A DNA stretch of 64,000 nucleotides from Pseudoclavibacter endophyticus. Its GTDB lineage: Bacteria; Actinomycetota; Actinomycetes; Actinomycetales; Microbacteriaceae. The number at the start of each line of letters is the position of its first letter. The first letter of the stretch is position 1. This document shows positions 11,399 to 20,064 of this stretch, in pieces. The position numbers and the translations under genes were made by a program. The notes beneath the pieces are model-generated. The model was not told where the DNA came from. It worked only from the letters and a program-made list of their open reading frames with translations, and ran no database searches. The stretch is from NCBI RefSeq assembly GCF_008831085.1, contig NZ_WBJY01000001.1, forward strand, positions 558,001 to 622,000, written 5' to 3'.

Positions 11399-13960
11399 GT
11401 GACGTCGATCGGCGAGCCGGCAACCGGGGCTGACGAGGCGACCGCGCCGTTCCAGGAGCGCGTCGCGGGACGCGACGGCATCGACGATGCGCTCGGAGCC
11501 GAGGTCGCGCACGGTCGGCTCACCGGCGCGAAGGTCGACGACGAGCGCCTCGTGAACGAGCTACTGCGACTCGACCGCCGCACCTTCCGCAGCGCGCTCG
11601 CCGACGTGCGCCGGTTCGTGCAGGATGACGGCATCACCTACGGCGCGCACGCCGAGGGCGAGGGCGGCAGGGCCTGGCGCATCGACCCGTTGCCCGTCGT
11701 CCTCGACGCGCAGGAATGGCAGCGCCTCGAACGCGGCCTCCACCAGCGCGCGCACGTCCTCGGGCTTGTCTTCGACGACCTCTCATCGCGGCAGCGACTG
11801 TTGCACGACGGTATCCTGCCCGCCGCCTCGGTACTCGGGCATCCCGGCTACGTGCGCCCCGCCTTCGGCATTTCACCGGAACGGCGGCCCCTCGCGATGG
11901 GGGCGACCGACCTCGGGCGTGACGCCGACGGCAACTGGAACGTGCTCTACGACCGCACGCAGGCGCCGTCGGGCGCCGGCTACGCCATGGCGACGCGCCG
12001 CATCGTTTCGCGCATCCTTCCGCGACTGCATCGGTCGACCGAGATGTCGACCCTGCTCGGCTACTTCCACACGATGGCCGCCGCGATTCGCGACACGGCG
12101 CCGACGAGCGACGCGCCACCCCGGGTCGTGTTGCTTTCGCCGGGGCCGCTCAGCGAGACCGCGTTCGATCAGGCGTTCACGGCATCCCTGCTCGGCGTGC
12201 CGCTCGTTGAGGCCGACGACCTGGTCGTGCGCGACGCGAAGGTGTGGCTTCGCGGCAGTCACGGGCTGGTGCCCGTCGACGTGGTCGTGCGGCGCGTCGA
12301 TGAGACGTACAGTGACCCACTCGACCTCCGCGGCGACTCCAAGCTCGGCGTGCCCGGCCTCGTCGAGTCGACTCGCCTCGGAAACACGACCGTGCTCAAC
12401 CCCATCGGCTCGGGCGTGCTCGAGAACGGGGTGATCATCGCGTCGTTCGACCGCATCACGCGCGAGCTGCTCGGCGAGGATCCGATCCTGCCCTCGCCGC
12501 CGACCTGGTGGTGCGGCGACGCGAAAGGCCTGCAGCACGTGCTCGCGAACCTCGAGCGCCTCGTGATCAAGCCGGCCGCGCGAGCAGAGGGCTCGCGCCT
12601 CATCGAGGGGTGGATGCTCACCAACTCGGAGCGCGATGCGCTTCGGTCGCGTGTGCAGGCAGAGCCGTGGGCGTGGATCGGTCAGGAGCCGCTGCCCCTG
12701 AGCACGACCTCGATCGTGACGGAGCAGGGGCTCGAGCAGCGCAACTTCGTGCTGCGCACCTTCGGCGTGCGCCTCGGCGACGACCACGTGGTCATGCGCG
12801 GCGGCCTCGGACGCGTGAGCGCGACGGCGGGTGCCTCGACGGTGTCGAGCGAGCGCGGCGCGCTCGCGAAGGACGTGTGGGTGCTCGGCAACGAACCGGG
12901 CGCCGGCTACCCGCTGCCGTCCGCGCGGGGCGAACGGGCGGGACCGCAGCGGCGGGCCAACCTGTTCGAGACCACGCCGCGCGGCGCCGACAACCTGTAC
13001 TGGTTGGGGCGCTACACCGAGCGCACCGATGGCACGACCCGTCTGCTGGCCGTCACGAACGACCTCGCCGGCGACCACTCGATGCACCCGGGAACGCCGG
13101 GGGCCGCGGCGCTCGAAGCCGTGCTGTCCGCCATCCCGCAGCTGTACCGCACGCGGCCGATGGCCGAGGGCGAATCGGTCGCCGACTTCCTGCGCCATCT
13201 CGTGGCGGGGCCGGCGCCCCACGGCACCGTCGCCGCGTCGGTCGACCGCGTGGTGCGTGCGGCGCAGGGTGTGCGCGACCTCGTGTCGGGCGACACGTGG
13301 GCGGTGCTGGCTTCGCTCGAGCGCGCGGTCGCCGAGATCCCCGACGACGCAGATGAGCTGCAGCCGCACTTCGACGCGCTGCTCGGCCCGATCCTCGCGC
13401 TGCAGGGCATCACCGACAACAGCATGTACCGCGACACGACCTGGGCATTCATCGACGCGGGCACGCGCATGGAGCGCGCGCAGTTCGTGCTCACGGTGCT
13501 GCGGAACGTGTTCGTGCCTGGCGGCTCGCCCATCACCGAGTTCCACATCTCCGAGGCCGTGCTCGCGGTCGGCGACTCGACGATCTCGCACCGCCGCCGG
13601 GTCGCATCGGCGATCGGTCCCTCGACCCACCTCGAGTCGACGCTCGACCTGCTCGTAACCGACCGGGGCAACCCGCGATCGGTCGAGTTCCAGCTCGAGC
13701 ACCTGGCCACCGACCTCGAAACCGTCGGCGACGTCGAGCTCTCCGAGGCCGCTCAGCAGCTCGCCGCGCGCGTCTCGTGGCTCGATCTGTCGCGCCTCGC
13801 CGACGATCGCGACGCGCTCTTCGACGAGTTCGGCGCCGTACTCGCCGAGTTGCGCGAGCTCAACGACCGGCTCACGCAGCGGCACTTCCGTCGACAACTG
13901 CCGCTTCACGCCGTGCAGCCGCAGCGATGGTCGATGTCAGAGAGGTGGTTGGCCCGGTGA
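11399..13960 (+). CDS. circularly permuted ATP-grasp protein fused to alpha-E domain
   Basis: 853 residues. The first half (about 60-500) matches circularly permuted type-2 ATP-grasp enzymes (COG2308), including stretches such as GYVRPAFG and RRVDETYSDPLDLR. From about 530 (NLYWLGRYTER) to the end it is an all-helical alpha-E domain (COG2307). These two are separate neighbouring genes in many bacteria and fused here. ATP-grasp enzymes make amide bonds from carboxylates, so an uncharacterised peptide synthetase is likely. The GTG start of the following transglutaminase overlaps its stop by four bases, so the two are translationally coupled. Confidence 0.85.
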   Translation: MTSIGEPATGADEATAPFQERVAGRDGIDDALGAEVAHGRLTGAKVDDERLVNELLRLDRRTFRSALADVRRFVQDDGITYGAHAEGEGGRAWRIDPLPVVLDAQEWQRLERGLHQRAHVLGLVFDDLSSRQRLLHDGILPAASVLGHPGYVRPAFGISPERRPLAMGATDLGRDADGNWNVLYDRTQAPSGAGYAMATRRIVSRILPRLHRSTEMSTLLGYFHTMAAAIRDTAPTSDAPPRVVLLSPGPLSETAFDQAFTASLLGVPLVEADDLVVRDAKVWLRGSHGLVPVDVVVRRVDETYSDPLDLRGDSKLGVPGLVESTRLGNTTVLNPIGSGVLENGVIIASFDRITRELLGEDPILPSPPTWWCGDAKGLQHVLANLERLVIKPAARAEGSRLIEGWMLTNSERDALRSRVQAEPWAWIGQEPLPLSTTSIVTEQGLEQRNFVLRTFGVRLGDDHVVMRGGLGRVSATAGASTVSSERGALAKDVWVLGNEPGAGYPLPSARGERAGPQRRANLFETTPRGADNLYWLGRYTERTDGTTRLLAVTNDLAGDHSMHPGTPGAAALEAVLSAIPQLYRTRPMAEGESVADFLRHLVAGPAPHGTVAASVDRVVRAAQGVRDLVSGDTWAVLASLERAVAEIPDDADELQPHFDALLGPILALQGITDNSMYRDTTWAFIDAGTRMERAQFVLTVLRNVFVPGGSPITEFHISEAVLAVGDSTISHRRRVASAIGPSTHLESTLDLLVTDRGNPRSVEFQLEHLATDLETVGDVELSEAAQQLAARVSWLDLSRLADDRDALFDEFGAVLAELRELNDRLTQRHFRRQLPLHAVQPQRWSMSERWLAR

Positions 13961-14883
13961 GCGACAACTTCACGCCGCGCACGTACAAGGTGCGGCACGT
14001 GACCACCTACGAGTACGACCTGGCGCGCGACTCGGCCTACGAGCGCGGGCGCATGACGCCGCGCGACAGCCCGTCGCAGGAGGTGCGCACGACCGAGACC
14101 ATCGTCGAGCCGGAACCCGACGTCATCTCGGAGACCCGCGATGTCTATGGCAACCCGTCCTACTACATCGAGGTGCGCTCGCCCCACACGGTGCTGCGCA
14201 TCACCAAACGTTCGGTGGTCGACGTCGCGTGGCCGAAGCCGGACCTCGACCGCCTGAATCAGTGGACCGTCGCGGAAGCTGCCCGGATGCTCCGCGAGGC
14301 GTGTCCGCCCGTCGACGCCGTCGAGGCCGTCGAGTTCGCACTGCCCTCGCCGCTCGTCGAGATCACCGACCCCGTCCGGGCCTATGCGGCCACGTACCTG
14401 CGGCCGGAAACGCCGTTCGGTGACGCGATCTTCGCGCTCACGCAAGGCATCTTCGCCGATTTCACGTACAAGAACGGCGTGACCAACGTGCGTACGACGC
14501 TCACCGAGCTGCTGGAGCTCGGCGCGGGGGTGTGCCAGGACTTCGCGCAGCTGGCGATCGGCTGCCTTCGTCACGTCGGCCTGCCCGCCCGGTACGTGTC
14601 GGGGTACATCGAGACCCAGTCGCCGCCCGGCCAGGAGAAGCTCGAGGGGTCGGATGCGTCGCACGCGTGGACGAGCGTGCTCGCGCCGGACGGCAACTGG
14701 GTCGACATCGACCCGACCAACAATCAGTTCGCCGACAGCCGCTACATCGTGTCGGCGTGGGGGCGGGACTTCACCGACGTTTCACCGCTACGGGGCATCG
14801 TCTACGGCGAGGCGACGTCGTCGAGCCTCAACGTGGGCGTCGACGTGATCCGCGTCACGGAGGGCGAGGCGGCGAGCTGGTAA
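13957..14883 (+). CDS. transglutaminase-like cysteine peptidase-type protein
   Basis: 308 residues from GTG 13957, which overlaps the upstream stop as GTGA. The N-terminal beta domain (about 10-100) is followed by the transglutaminase core, with C193 (GVCQDFAQ), His in SHAWTSV and Asp in WVDIDPTN, so the triad is intact. The family includes predicted bacterial peptidases; with the ATP-grasp partner it is probably the cleavage or transfer side of the same unknown system. There is no signal peptide, so action in the cytoplasm is expected. Confidence 0.88.
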   Translation: MSDNFTPRTYKVRHVTTYEYDLARDSAYERGRMTPRDSPSQEVRTTETIVEPEPDVISETRDVYGNPSYYIEVRSPHTVLRITKRSVVDVAWPKPDLDRLNQWTVAEAARMLREACPPVDAVEAVEFALPSPLVEITDPVRAYAATYLRPETPFGDAIFALTQGIFADFTYKNGVTNVRTTLTELLELGAGVCQDFAQLAIGCLRHVGLPARYVSGYIETQSPPGQEKLEGSDASHAWTSVLAPDGNWVDIDPTNNQFADSRYIVSAWGRDFTDVSPLRGIVYGEATSSSLNVGVDVIRVTEGEAASW

Positions 14884-14932
14884 CGCGGCGATGGGGCGGC
14901 CGATGCGACGGCCCACGCGCCGGCGGCATCGC

Positions 14933-15283
14933 TCAGGAGTCCTCGGGGATCGCGGGGCCGAAGAGCTCGGGCAGGTCGACGCTCGCGGCCTCGCGGAAGC
15001 GTGCGAGCCGCTGCTGCGCGTCGTACCGGTCGTCGATGAACTGTTCGACCTGCTCGCGCTCGACGCGCCACGGCCCCCCATCGCCCACACGGATCGCAAG
15101 CAGCTCGGTCGACGCGACGAGGCGCAGCACGGCTGCGCCATCCACGCGCAGCACCTCGGCGACCTCCTCGATGGTCATGAACCGGGGGCCTTCGCCCGGC
15201 CCGGGTGGCCGGTCCGGCATCCCGTCGGGGTCCCTCTCGTCGGCGTCGCTGTCGCCGCGCGGCACGTCTCGCTCGTCAGTCAC
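14933..15283 (-). CDS. helix-turn-helix (excisionase/MerR-like) DNA-binding protein
   Basis: 116 residues from a GTG at 15283. The first 33 residues are acidic and Pro/Gly-rich, probably unstructured. Residues 36-85 (MTIEEVAEVLRVDGAAVLRL, then a WRVEREQVEQFI helix) form the compact winged-helix fold used by BldC and excisionase-type proteins. It is convergent with the transglutaminase gene and faces away from pdtaS. The target is unknown; nothing phage-like surrounds it, so a regulatory role is more likely than excision. Confidence 0.75.
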   Translation of the reverse strand: MTDERDVPRGDSDADERDPDGMPDRPPGPGEGPRFMTIEEVAEVLRVDGAAVLRLVASTELLAIRVGDGGPWRVEREQVEQFIDDRYDAQQRLARFREAASVDLPELFGPAIPEDS

Positions 15284-15472
15284 GGCCCGATTGTCGCAGG
15301 CGTCGCCGAATCGCCGAGCGTCGCGGCGCCGACCCTGTGCACGGAACCCGGCGCAGCGGAGGGAGGAGGCGACCGGCCACTCCTTTCAAGAACCTGCCTG
15401 ACCGCCTCGTCCTCCATCCCACAGCCCGGGCGGCTCGGTGACGGTGCGTGTGATCGTGCGGCGCGTTAGCCG

Positions 15473-15478
15473 TAGGCT
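15473..15478 (+). promoter_or_regulatory. -10 element, leaderless start of pdtaS
   Basis: TAGGCT, six bases, then ATG at 15485, with no Shine-Dalgarno sequence in between. Confidence 0.5.
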
Positions 15479-15484
15479 GTTCGA

Positions 15485-17023
15485 ATGTCGAGCCTCACGA
15501 AGCTGCTCCAGCGTTTCGCGAATCTGCCCGCGGAAGATCGCGCGACCATCGTCGAACTCGGGCGAGAGTTCTCGCTGCTCGCCGACCTCGTCCAGGCCGA
15601 CGTCGTCATGTGGGTGCGCACGACCGACGACGGCTTCGTCGCGATCGCCCAGACCCGGCCGAGCTCGGCCGTCACCCTGTTCTACCGCGACCTCATTGGG
15701 CAGCGCGTGCGCGATCAGTGGGCGCCGTACGTGCACCGGGCGTTCGATGAGGGCATCACCGTGCGATCGACCGAGCCCGACTGGTTCGACGAGATTCCGA
15801 CGCAGCTCACCGCCACGCCCGCGTTCCGGTCGGGCCGCCACGAGGGCGCGAAGCCCATCGCCGTCATCACGTCGCACACGAACCTCAGCGACATGCGGGC
15901 CGTTTCGCGACAGGAGCGCACGTTCCGCGAATGCGGCCAAGACCTCTTCGCGATGATCGAGCGCGGCGACTTCCCGGATCCGCACGCGCCAGCCTTCCCG
16001 CGCAGGGGGGCGCCCCGGGCATCGGACGGACTCATCAAGATCAACACGGACGGCATCGTGACGTTCGCGAGCGCCAACGCGCTGAGCGCCATGAACAAGC
16101 TCGGGTTCGGCGGCGAGCTCGAGGGGGAGGAGCTCGCGGAAGTCACGAGCGAGCTCGTGGAGTCGCGCGGCCGCGTGACGGTCGACGAGGCACTGCCGCT
16201 CGTCGTGACGGGGCGGGCGCCATGGATGACCGACGTCGAAGCGCGCGACGTCAACGTGACGATGCGATCGATTCCCGTCAAGCGCGATGGCGAGCGGATC
16301 GGCGCGATCATCATCCTGCGCGACACGACCGAACTGCGGCATCAGCAGCAGGAGCTCATCACGAAGGATGCGACGATCCGCGAGATCCACCACCGCGTCA
16401 AGAACAACCTGCAGACCGTGGCCGCGCTGCTGCGTATTCAGGCACGCCGCTCCCGTACTGAAGAGGCCCGCGATTCGCTGACGCAGGCGATGCGCCGGGT
16501 CTCGTCGATCGCCGTCGTGCACGACACCCTCGCGGGCGGCTTCAGCGAGGAGGTCGACTTCGACCAGGTGTTCACCCGCGTCATGAAGCTCATCACCGAG
16601 GTGTCATCGCAGGAGAACCCGGTGTGGCCGCGGCTCGAGGGCAGCTTCGGCTCGCTGCCGAGCGAGTACGCGACGCCGCTCGCGCTGGCGCTGACGGAAC
16701 TCGTGACGAACGCGGTCGAACACGGCCTCGCCAATCGCGAGGGCGAGGTGGTCGTCACCGCGAGCCGCGACAGCACGGGGCTGCTCGTGACCGTCAGCGA
16801 CACGGGCGAAGGGGTCAAGCCCGAGCGCATCGGCTCGGGGCTCGGCACGCAGATCGTGCGCACCCTCGTCGAGGGCGAGCTCGGCGGGTCGATCTCGTGG
16901 GGCGTCGGGGCCGAGGGCGGCACGCTCGTGCGCGTGCACATCCCGGGCCGGTGGACTCTGCCGGCGTCCGCGGCCGCGGCGAGCCCCGGAGTGAGCCGGC
17001 GGGTCGGCACGTCGGCCGGCTAG
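15485..17023 (+). CDS. pdtaS: PdtaS-type sensor histidine kinase
   Basis: 512 residues, no membrane segment, so cytosolic. The layout is an N-terminal GAF-like domain (about 10-145), a PAS domain (about 170-290), a HisKA_2 dimerisation helix with EIHHRVKNN (H302-H303), and a HATPase_c domain containing NAVEHGLANR and the DTGEGV loop. This is the order of mycobacterial PdtaS, whose partner PdtaR is an ANTAR-type antiterminator response regulator; H303 coincides in number with the phosphorylated histidine reported there. No pdtaR is present in the window. WhiB1 and the tRNA block follow, a common actinobacterial neighbourhood. Confidence 0.9.
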   Translation: MSSLTKLLQRFANLPAEDRATIVELGREFSLLADLVQADVVMWVRTTDDGFVAIAQTRPSSAVTLFYRDLIGQRVRDQWAPYVHRAFDEGITVRSTEPDWFDEIPTQLTATPAFRSGRHEGAKPIAVITSHTNLSDMRAVSRQERTFRECGQDLFAMIERGDFPDPHAPAFPRRGAPRASDGLIKINTDGIVTFASANALSAMNKLGFGGELEGEELAEVTSELVESRGRVTVDEALPLVVTGRAPWMTDVEARDVNVTMRSIPVKRDGERIGAIIILRDTTELRHQQQELITKDATIREIHHRVKNNLQTVAALLRIQARRSRTEEARDSLTQAMRRVSSIAVVHDTLAGGFSEEVDFDQVFTRVMKLITEVSSQENPVWPRLEGSFGSLPSEYATPLALALTELVTNAVEHGLANREGEVVVTASRDSTGLLVTVSDTGEGVKPERIGSGLGTQIVRTLVEGELGGSISWGVGAEGGTLVRVHIPGRWTLPASAAAASPGVSRRVGTSAG

Positions 17024-17102
17024 CATGCCCAGAAACGTCGGCGCCCCTCGGCCGTCACACCTGAGGTGCGGGCCGAGGGGCTATGCCGGATGTGCGCGTC
17101 GG

Positions 17103-17351
17103 TCAGGAAGCGCGACGCGCGCGAGCCGCGCGGCGGCGCAGCGCGCGGCGCTCGTCTTCGCTGAGCCCGCCCCAGACGCCAGAGTCTTGCCCGGTGTCGA
17201 GCGCGTACTGCAGGCACGTCTCGGTGACGCGGCACGTGGCGCACACGGCCTTCGCGGCCTCGATCTGCTCGATCGCCGGCCCCGTGTTCCCCACGGGGAA
17301 GAACAGCTCGGGGTCGGCATTCAGGCAGGCGGCACTGTCTCGCCAGTCCAT
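17103..17351 (-). CDS. whiB1: WhiB1-like iron-sulfur transcription regulator
   Basis: 82 residues, preceded by AAGGAG. The four cluster ligands C9, C37, C40 and C46 (C-x27-C-x2-C-x5-C) are all present, followed by the GVWGG turn and a basic C-terminus ([13 protein letters not shown]). WhiB proteins bind a [4Fe-4S] cluster and contact the region-4 domain of the primary sigma factor; WhiB1 is nitric-oxide sensitive and usually essential. Length and lack of extensions fit WhiB1 best. It is convergent with pdtaS and divergent from the membrane protein gene. Confidence 0.93.
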   Translation of the reverse strand: MDWRDSAACLNADPELFFPVGNTGPAIEQIEAAKAVCATCRVTETCLQYALDTGQDSGVWGGLSEDERRALRRRAARARRAS

Positions 17352-17482
17352 CGGAACTCCTTCGGGTTGCGGTCACAAGGTCTTTCGGCAGGCGCGGCGA
17401 CGTGCGGTCATCGACAGCAGTCATAGAAAAAGCCCCCAAGGGTGGGAGCATCGCGTTGAACAACTCGGCGGTGGATGCGCGC

Positions 17483-17488
17483 TATAGT
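17483..17488 (+). promoter_or_regulatory. -10 element upstream of membrane protein gene
   Basis: TATAGT in an otherwise GC-rich stretch between divergent whiB1 and the membrane protein gene. Transcription to the right would start near 17495. No convincing -35 lies at the usual distance. Confidence 0.4.
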
Positions 17489-17584
17489 GACAAGACACTC
17501 GCGTCGCGGCGCACGCCGGCAGTTCTCTCTACCTGAAGTAAAACTTTGCCACAGGGCCGCCAGTTAGACAAGAGATTTTTGCGC

Positions 17585-18001
17585 ATGCCCTCTCAGGATT
17601 CTCACACCGCGAACACGCCGAGTCGTCTCGGGGCGCGGATGCTGTCGACGCTGACCATCGTGCTCGGTATCGAGGTGCTCGTCGCGGCGGGCACGGTCGC
17701 GCTGCTGGTGTTCGAGCAGTTCACCGAGACCCCGGCGTCGCGGACCAGCTCGCTCGCGCTGCTGGTGATGGCGGTCATCGCGCTCGCGCTCATCGTGGCC
17801 ATCGGCGTGGGCGCCGTGCGTCGCGCGCAGTGGGTGAGGGGCGCCGCCATCACGTGGCAGGTACTGCAGTTCGCCGCCGCGTGGACGATCGTGCAGGGCG
17901 ATCTCGCGCCCGTCGTGGGCTGGGTGCTCTCGGCGCTGTCGCTCGTTGGCTTCGTCTCGGCGATCCACCCCGCGACCCGCTCGGCGCTGCGTCCTCGCTG
18001 A
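17585..18001 (+). CDS. small four-helix integral membrane protein
   Basis: 138 residues from ATG 17585; an ATG at 17546 would add 13 residues. Four hydrophobic segments are visible: about 17-39, 50-70, 80-98 and 103-122, with short loops and a basic C-terminus. Nothing in the sequence points to a transporter or enzyme family. Such small membrane proteins are often found next to whiB1 in Microbacteriaceae-type genomes, but no role is known to me. Confidence 0.7.
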   Translation: MPSQDSHTANTPSRLGARMLSTLTIVLGIEVLVAAGTVALLVFEQFTETPASRTSSLALLVMAVIALALIVAIGVGAVRRAQWVRGAAITWQVLQFAAAWTIVQGDLAPVVGWVLSALSLVGFVSAIHPATRSALRPR

Positions 18002-18115
18002 CCCGCCGGGCTACCGACTCGGTCACCTGCTTCTGGATATTCGGAAGCCGTTGTCCGGCCGGGTAGCGAAGGCCACGCTGGCGGGTGCGGCGATGAGCTG
18101 CTCCGCCGCTGGCCG

Positions 18116-18658
18116 CTACGCCAGGCCGAGCGCCTTCCGCACGCGGCCCACGTGGCCCTTGGCGACGACGTTCGGGAACACGTGCTCGAGCGTGCCCTGC
18201 GCATCGATGACGAAGGTCGAGCGAATCGGCCCGACTTTCCAGTTGCCGTACTTGTTGCGCATGCCGTAGGCGCCGTACGTGGACTGCACGGCATGGTCGA
18301 CGTCGCTCAGGATGGGGAACGTGAGGCCGTGCTCCGCCGCGAAAGCGGCGTTGCGCTCGGGGGAGTCGCTCGAAATGCCGAGCAGCGTGTAGCCGGCGTC
18401 GCGCAGGTCGGCGTACGCGTCGCGGAAGTCGCACGCCTCGCCCGTGCATCCGGGCGTGAACGCCTCCGGGTAGGTGAAGAGAATCACGCGCCTGCCACGC
18501 AGGCCGGCCAGGCCGATCTTCTGACCGTCGCTCGTGGGGAGCTCGAAGTCGGGTGCCCGTTCGCCGGGCTGCATCGTGCGGGGCAGAGGCGTGCCGTCGG
18601 GTGCCGTGGCGGTGGCGTCGGATGCGGGCGCGGCGGAGTTCGTGGGTGACGCGGTCAT
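18116..18658 (-). CDS. bcp: thioredoxin-dependent peroxiredoxin, Bcp/PrxQ type
   Basis: 180 residues from ATG 18658; the reading frame continues upstream into less conserved sequence, which I leave out. After a 30-residue Ala/Pro-rich leader comes the AhpC/TSA fold. The signature YPEAFTPGCTGEACDFRD carries the peroxidatic Cys (PGCT) and, five residues on, the resolving Cys of the PrxQ type. The usual KDDTPGC reads PEAFTPGC here. The enzyme reduces peroxides with electrons from thioredoxin in the cytosol. It is divergent from the tRNA-Lys gene. Confidence 0.92.
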   Translation of the reverse strand: MTASPTNSAAPASDATATAPDGTPLPRTMQPGERAPDFELPTSDGQKIGLAGLRGRRVILFTYPEAFTPGCTGEACDFRDAYADLRDAGYTLLGISSDSPERNAAFAAEHGLTFPILSDVDHAVQSTYGAYGMRNKYGNWKVGPIRSTFVIDAQGTLEHVFPNVVAKGHVGRVRKALGLA

Positions 18659-18685
18659 GCCACCATCGTCGTGCATGACCTGGGA

Positions 18686-18715
18686 TTGGCGAAGCCACGA
18701 GGCGGCTGCTAGGGT
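18686..18715 (+). promoter_or_regulatory. promoter of tRNA-Lys
   Basis: TTGGCG (18686-18691), 18-base spacer, TAGGGT (18710-18715), 27 bases before the mature tRNA end. Confidence 0.55.
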
Positions 18716-18742
18716 TGTTCGGTCGCATGCGCGCGGCAATAT

Positions 18743-18815
<73 letters not shown>

Positions 18816-18824
18816 CGACTCGTC

Positions 18825-18847
18825 AGGGCCCGGGGATCCCGGGCCCT
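18825..18847 (+). terminator. hairpin terminator after tRNA-Lys
   Basis: Perfect 10-bp stem AGGGCCCGGG/CCCGGGCCCT with a GAT loop, nine bases after the tRNA. No long T-run follows, as is common in high-GC actinobacteria. Confidence 0.7.
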
Positions 18848-18903
18848 CGTCGTCTCCGTGCCTGTTCACGGGGAGCTCTCGCGGGGGCTGACCGGCAGGG
18901 GCG

Positions 18904-18980
18904 TCGACATTGTTGCACGGCCCGGCATAAGATGACCGCAGAGCGGACACTCGTCCGCAGCTGTCCGCAGCTGTCCGCCG
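18904..18980 (+). promoter_or_regulatory. promoter and operator array of IclR gene
   Basis: TCGACA (18904-18909), 18 bases, TAAGAT (18928-18933) make a plausible promoter. Just downstream is the inverted repeat GCGGAC-actc-GTCCGC (18943-18958), and the right half then recurs twice in direct orientation at 10-base period (GTCCGCAG at 18953 and 18963, GTCCGCCG at 18973). The helical phasing suggests cooperative binding, probably autoregulation by the IclR protein. Confidence 0.5.
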
Positions 18981-19000
18981 CGCCAATCGACCGGAGCCCC

Positions 19001-19798
19001 ATGCGAGCATCCTCGAACCCCGATTTCGTCGAGGCGATCGCACGCGGGCTCGACGTGATCAGGGCCTTCACGGACTCGCCGTCCCTGAGCCTGAGCGAGG
19101 CCGCCCAGCGCACGGGTCTGGCGCGCCCGACGGTGCGCCGCATCCTCATCACCCTGCAGGAGCTCGGCTACGTGCACGCTGAGGGCGGCCGGTTCGAGCT
19201 CACGCCGCGCGTGCTCGAGCTCGGGGTCGCCTACTTCTCGGGCAGCGACTTCTGGGCGCTCGCCATGCCGCGGCTCCGCGAGCTCGTCGGACACACGCAC
19301 GAATCGTCGTCGATCGCGCAGCTCGACGGATCCGACGTCGTCTATGTCGCCAGGGTGGCCGTACCGAAGCTCGTGACGTTGGCCGTGAGTGTCGGCACAC
19401 GGTTCCCTGCCGCCCAGACGTCACTCGGCAAAGTGCTGCTCGCGGGGCTCTCACGCGACGAGCTCGATGCGGTGCTGTCGCAGCCGTCCCGTTCGGGCGT
19501 GACGCCGCCCTGGCAGCCCGGCCGCGCCGAGCTCGACGCCGTGCTCACCGAGGTGCGTGAGCAGGGATGGGCGATCTCGGACCAACAGCTCGCGCCGGCG
19601 ATCCGGTCGATCGCCGCCCCCGTGCGTAGCGCCGATGGGCGTGTGCTCGCCGCCGTCAACGTCAACGCGCACGCGGCCGAGACATCGCTCGAGCGGCTCA
19701 CCGACGTCTACCTGCCCCACCTGTTGGGCACTGCCGCAGACCTCAGTGCCGACCACGCCCTCCGCGCTCGCGTTCCCCTGGAGGGCGTCGAGGCGTAG
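19001..19798 (+). CDS. IclR family regulator, PcaR/PobR-like
   Basis: 265 residues from ATG 19001, with GGAG eight bases upstream. The N-terminal winged helix (about 10-70) has the recognition segment SEAAQRTGLARPTVRRILITL; the C-terminal IclR effector domain (about 80-255) resembles the beta-ketoadipate regulators PcaR/PobR in length and motifs (GTRFPAAQTSLGKVLLA). Such proteins sense aromatic acids. It lies upstream of an ACAD-fold flavoenzyme and an ABC importer on the same strand and probably controls them and itself through the GTCCGC array in its leader. Confidence 0.85.
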   Translation: MRASSNPDFVEAIARGLDVIRAFTDSPSLSLSEAAQRTGLARPTVRRILITLQELGYVHAEGGRFELTPRVLELGVAYFSGSDFWALAMPRLRELVGHTHESSSIAQLDGSDVVYVARVAVPKLVTLAVSVGTRFPAAQTSLGKVLLAGLSRDELDAVLSQPSRSGVTPPWQPGRAELDAVLTEVREQGWAISDQQLAPAIRSIAAPVRSADGRVLAAVNVNAHAAETSLERLTDVYLPHLLGTAADLSADHALRARVPLEGVEA

Positions 19799-19807
19799 CT
19801 GCACCCC

Positions 19808-19853
19808 GTGAGGAGGCGCGCCCCGCCGACGGTTCGCCGACGAGCGCCTCACC
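19808..19853 (+). terminator. possible terminator after IclR gene
   Basis: Imperfect arms GTGAGGaggcgc (19808 on) and GCGCCTCAC (to about 19853) enclose a GC-rich loop, ten bases after the IclR stop. The rest of the 266-base gap to the next gene holds the promoter described separately. Confidence 0.3.
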
Positions 19854-19967
19854 GGACTGCGCCTACGGGTCCGCCGCCCGCTCCTTCGGCGCGCTTTGAG
19901 GCGCAGCGAAGCGGGCGGGCGTCCGTGCCGCGCTCGAGCGGGGATGCGTCGTGCTGCCCGCGAGTTC

Positions 19968-20014
19968 TTGACAGCCCCCTGTCCGGGCAGCACTATATGT
20001 ATAGAAAGAGTGCT
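19968..20014 (+). promoter_or_regulatory. promoter with AT-rich palindrome, first ACAD-fold gene
   Basis: TTGACA (19968-19973), 17 bases, CACTAT (19991-19996). The -10 merges with the palindrome CTATA-TG-TATAG (19993-20004), and this is enclosed by a second inverted repeat AGCACT (19989-19994)/AGTGCT (20009-20014). The 11-mer TATATGTATAG recurs exactly in the promoter at 32210. Further down, CTGATT (20036-20041) and AATCAG (20059-20064) could pair around the RBS GAGAGGA. Confidence 0.65.
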
Positions 20015-20064
20015 AGGGGTACCAATAGAGTACGCCTGATTGAGTCAGAGAGGATTCGAATCAG

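Noticed and set aside
7754..11512. A 1252-residue minus-strand open frame opposite the transglutaminase-DUF2126 gene
   Set aside because: It is the antisense shadow of a clearly conserved plus-strand gene; the translation is Arg/Gly/Glu-rich without domains. Long antisense frames are normal at this GC content.
14933..15283. The excisionase-like HTH protein as a sign of a prophage
   Set aside because: No integrase, phage gene or att repeat is nearby and the surroundings are conserved core genes.
18924..18984. Riboswitch or attenuator in the IclR leader
   Set aside because: The repeats are phased DNA elements with operator character; no conserved riboswitch core or terminator-antiterminator pair is seen.
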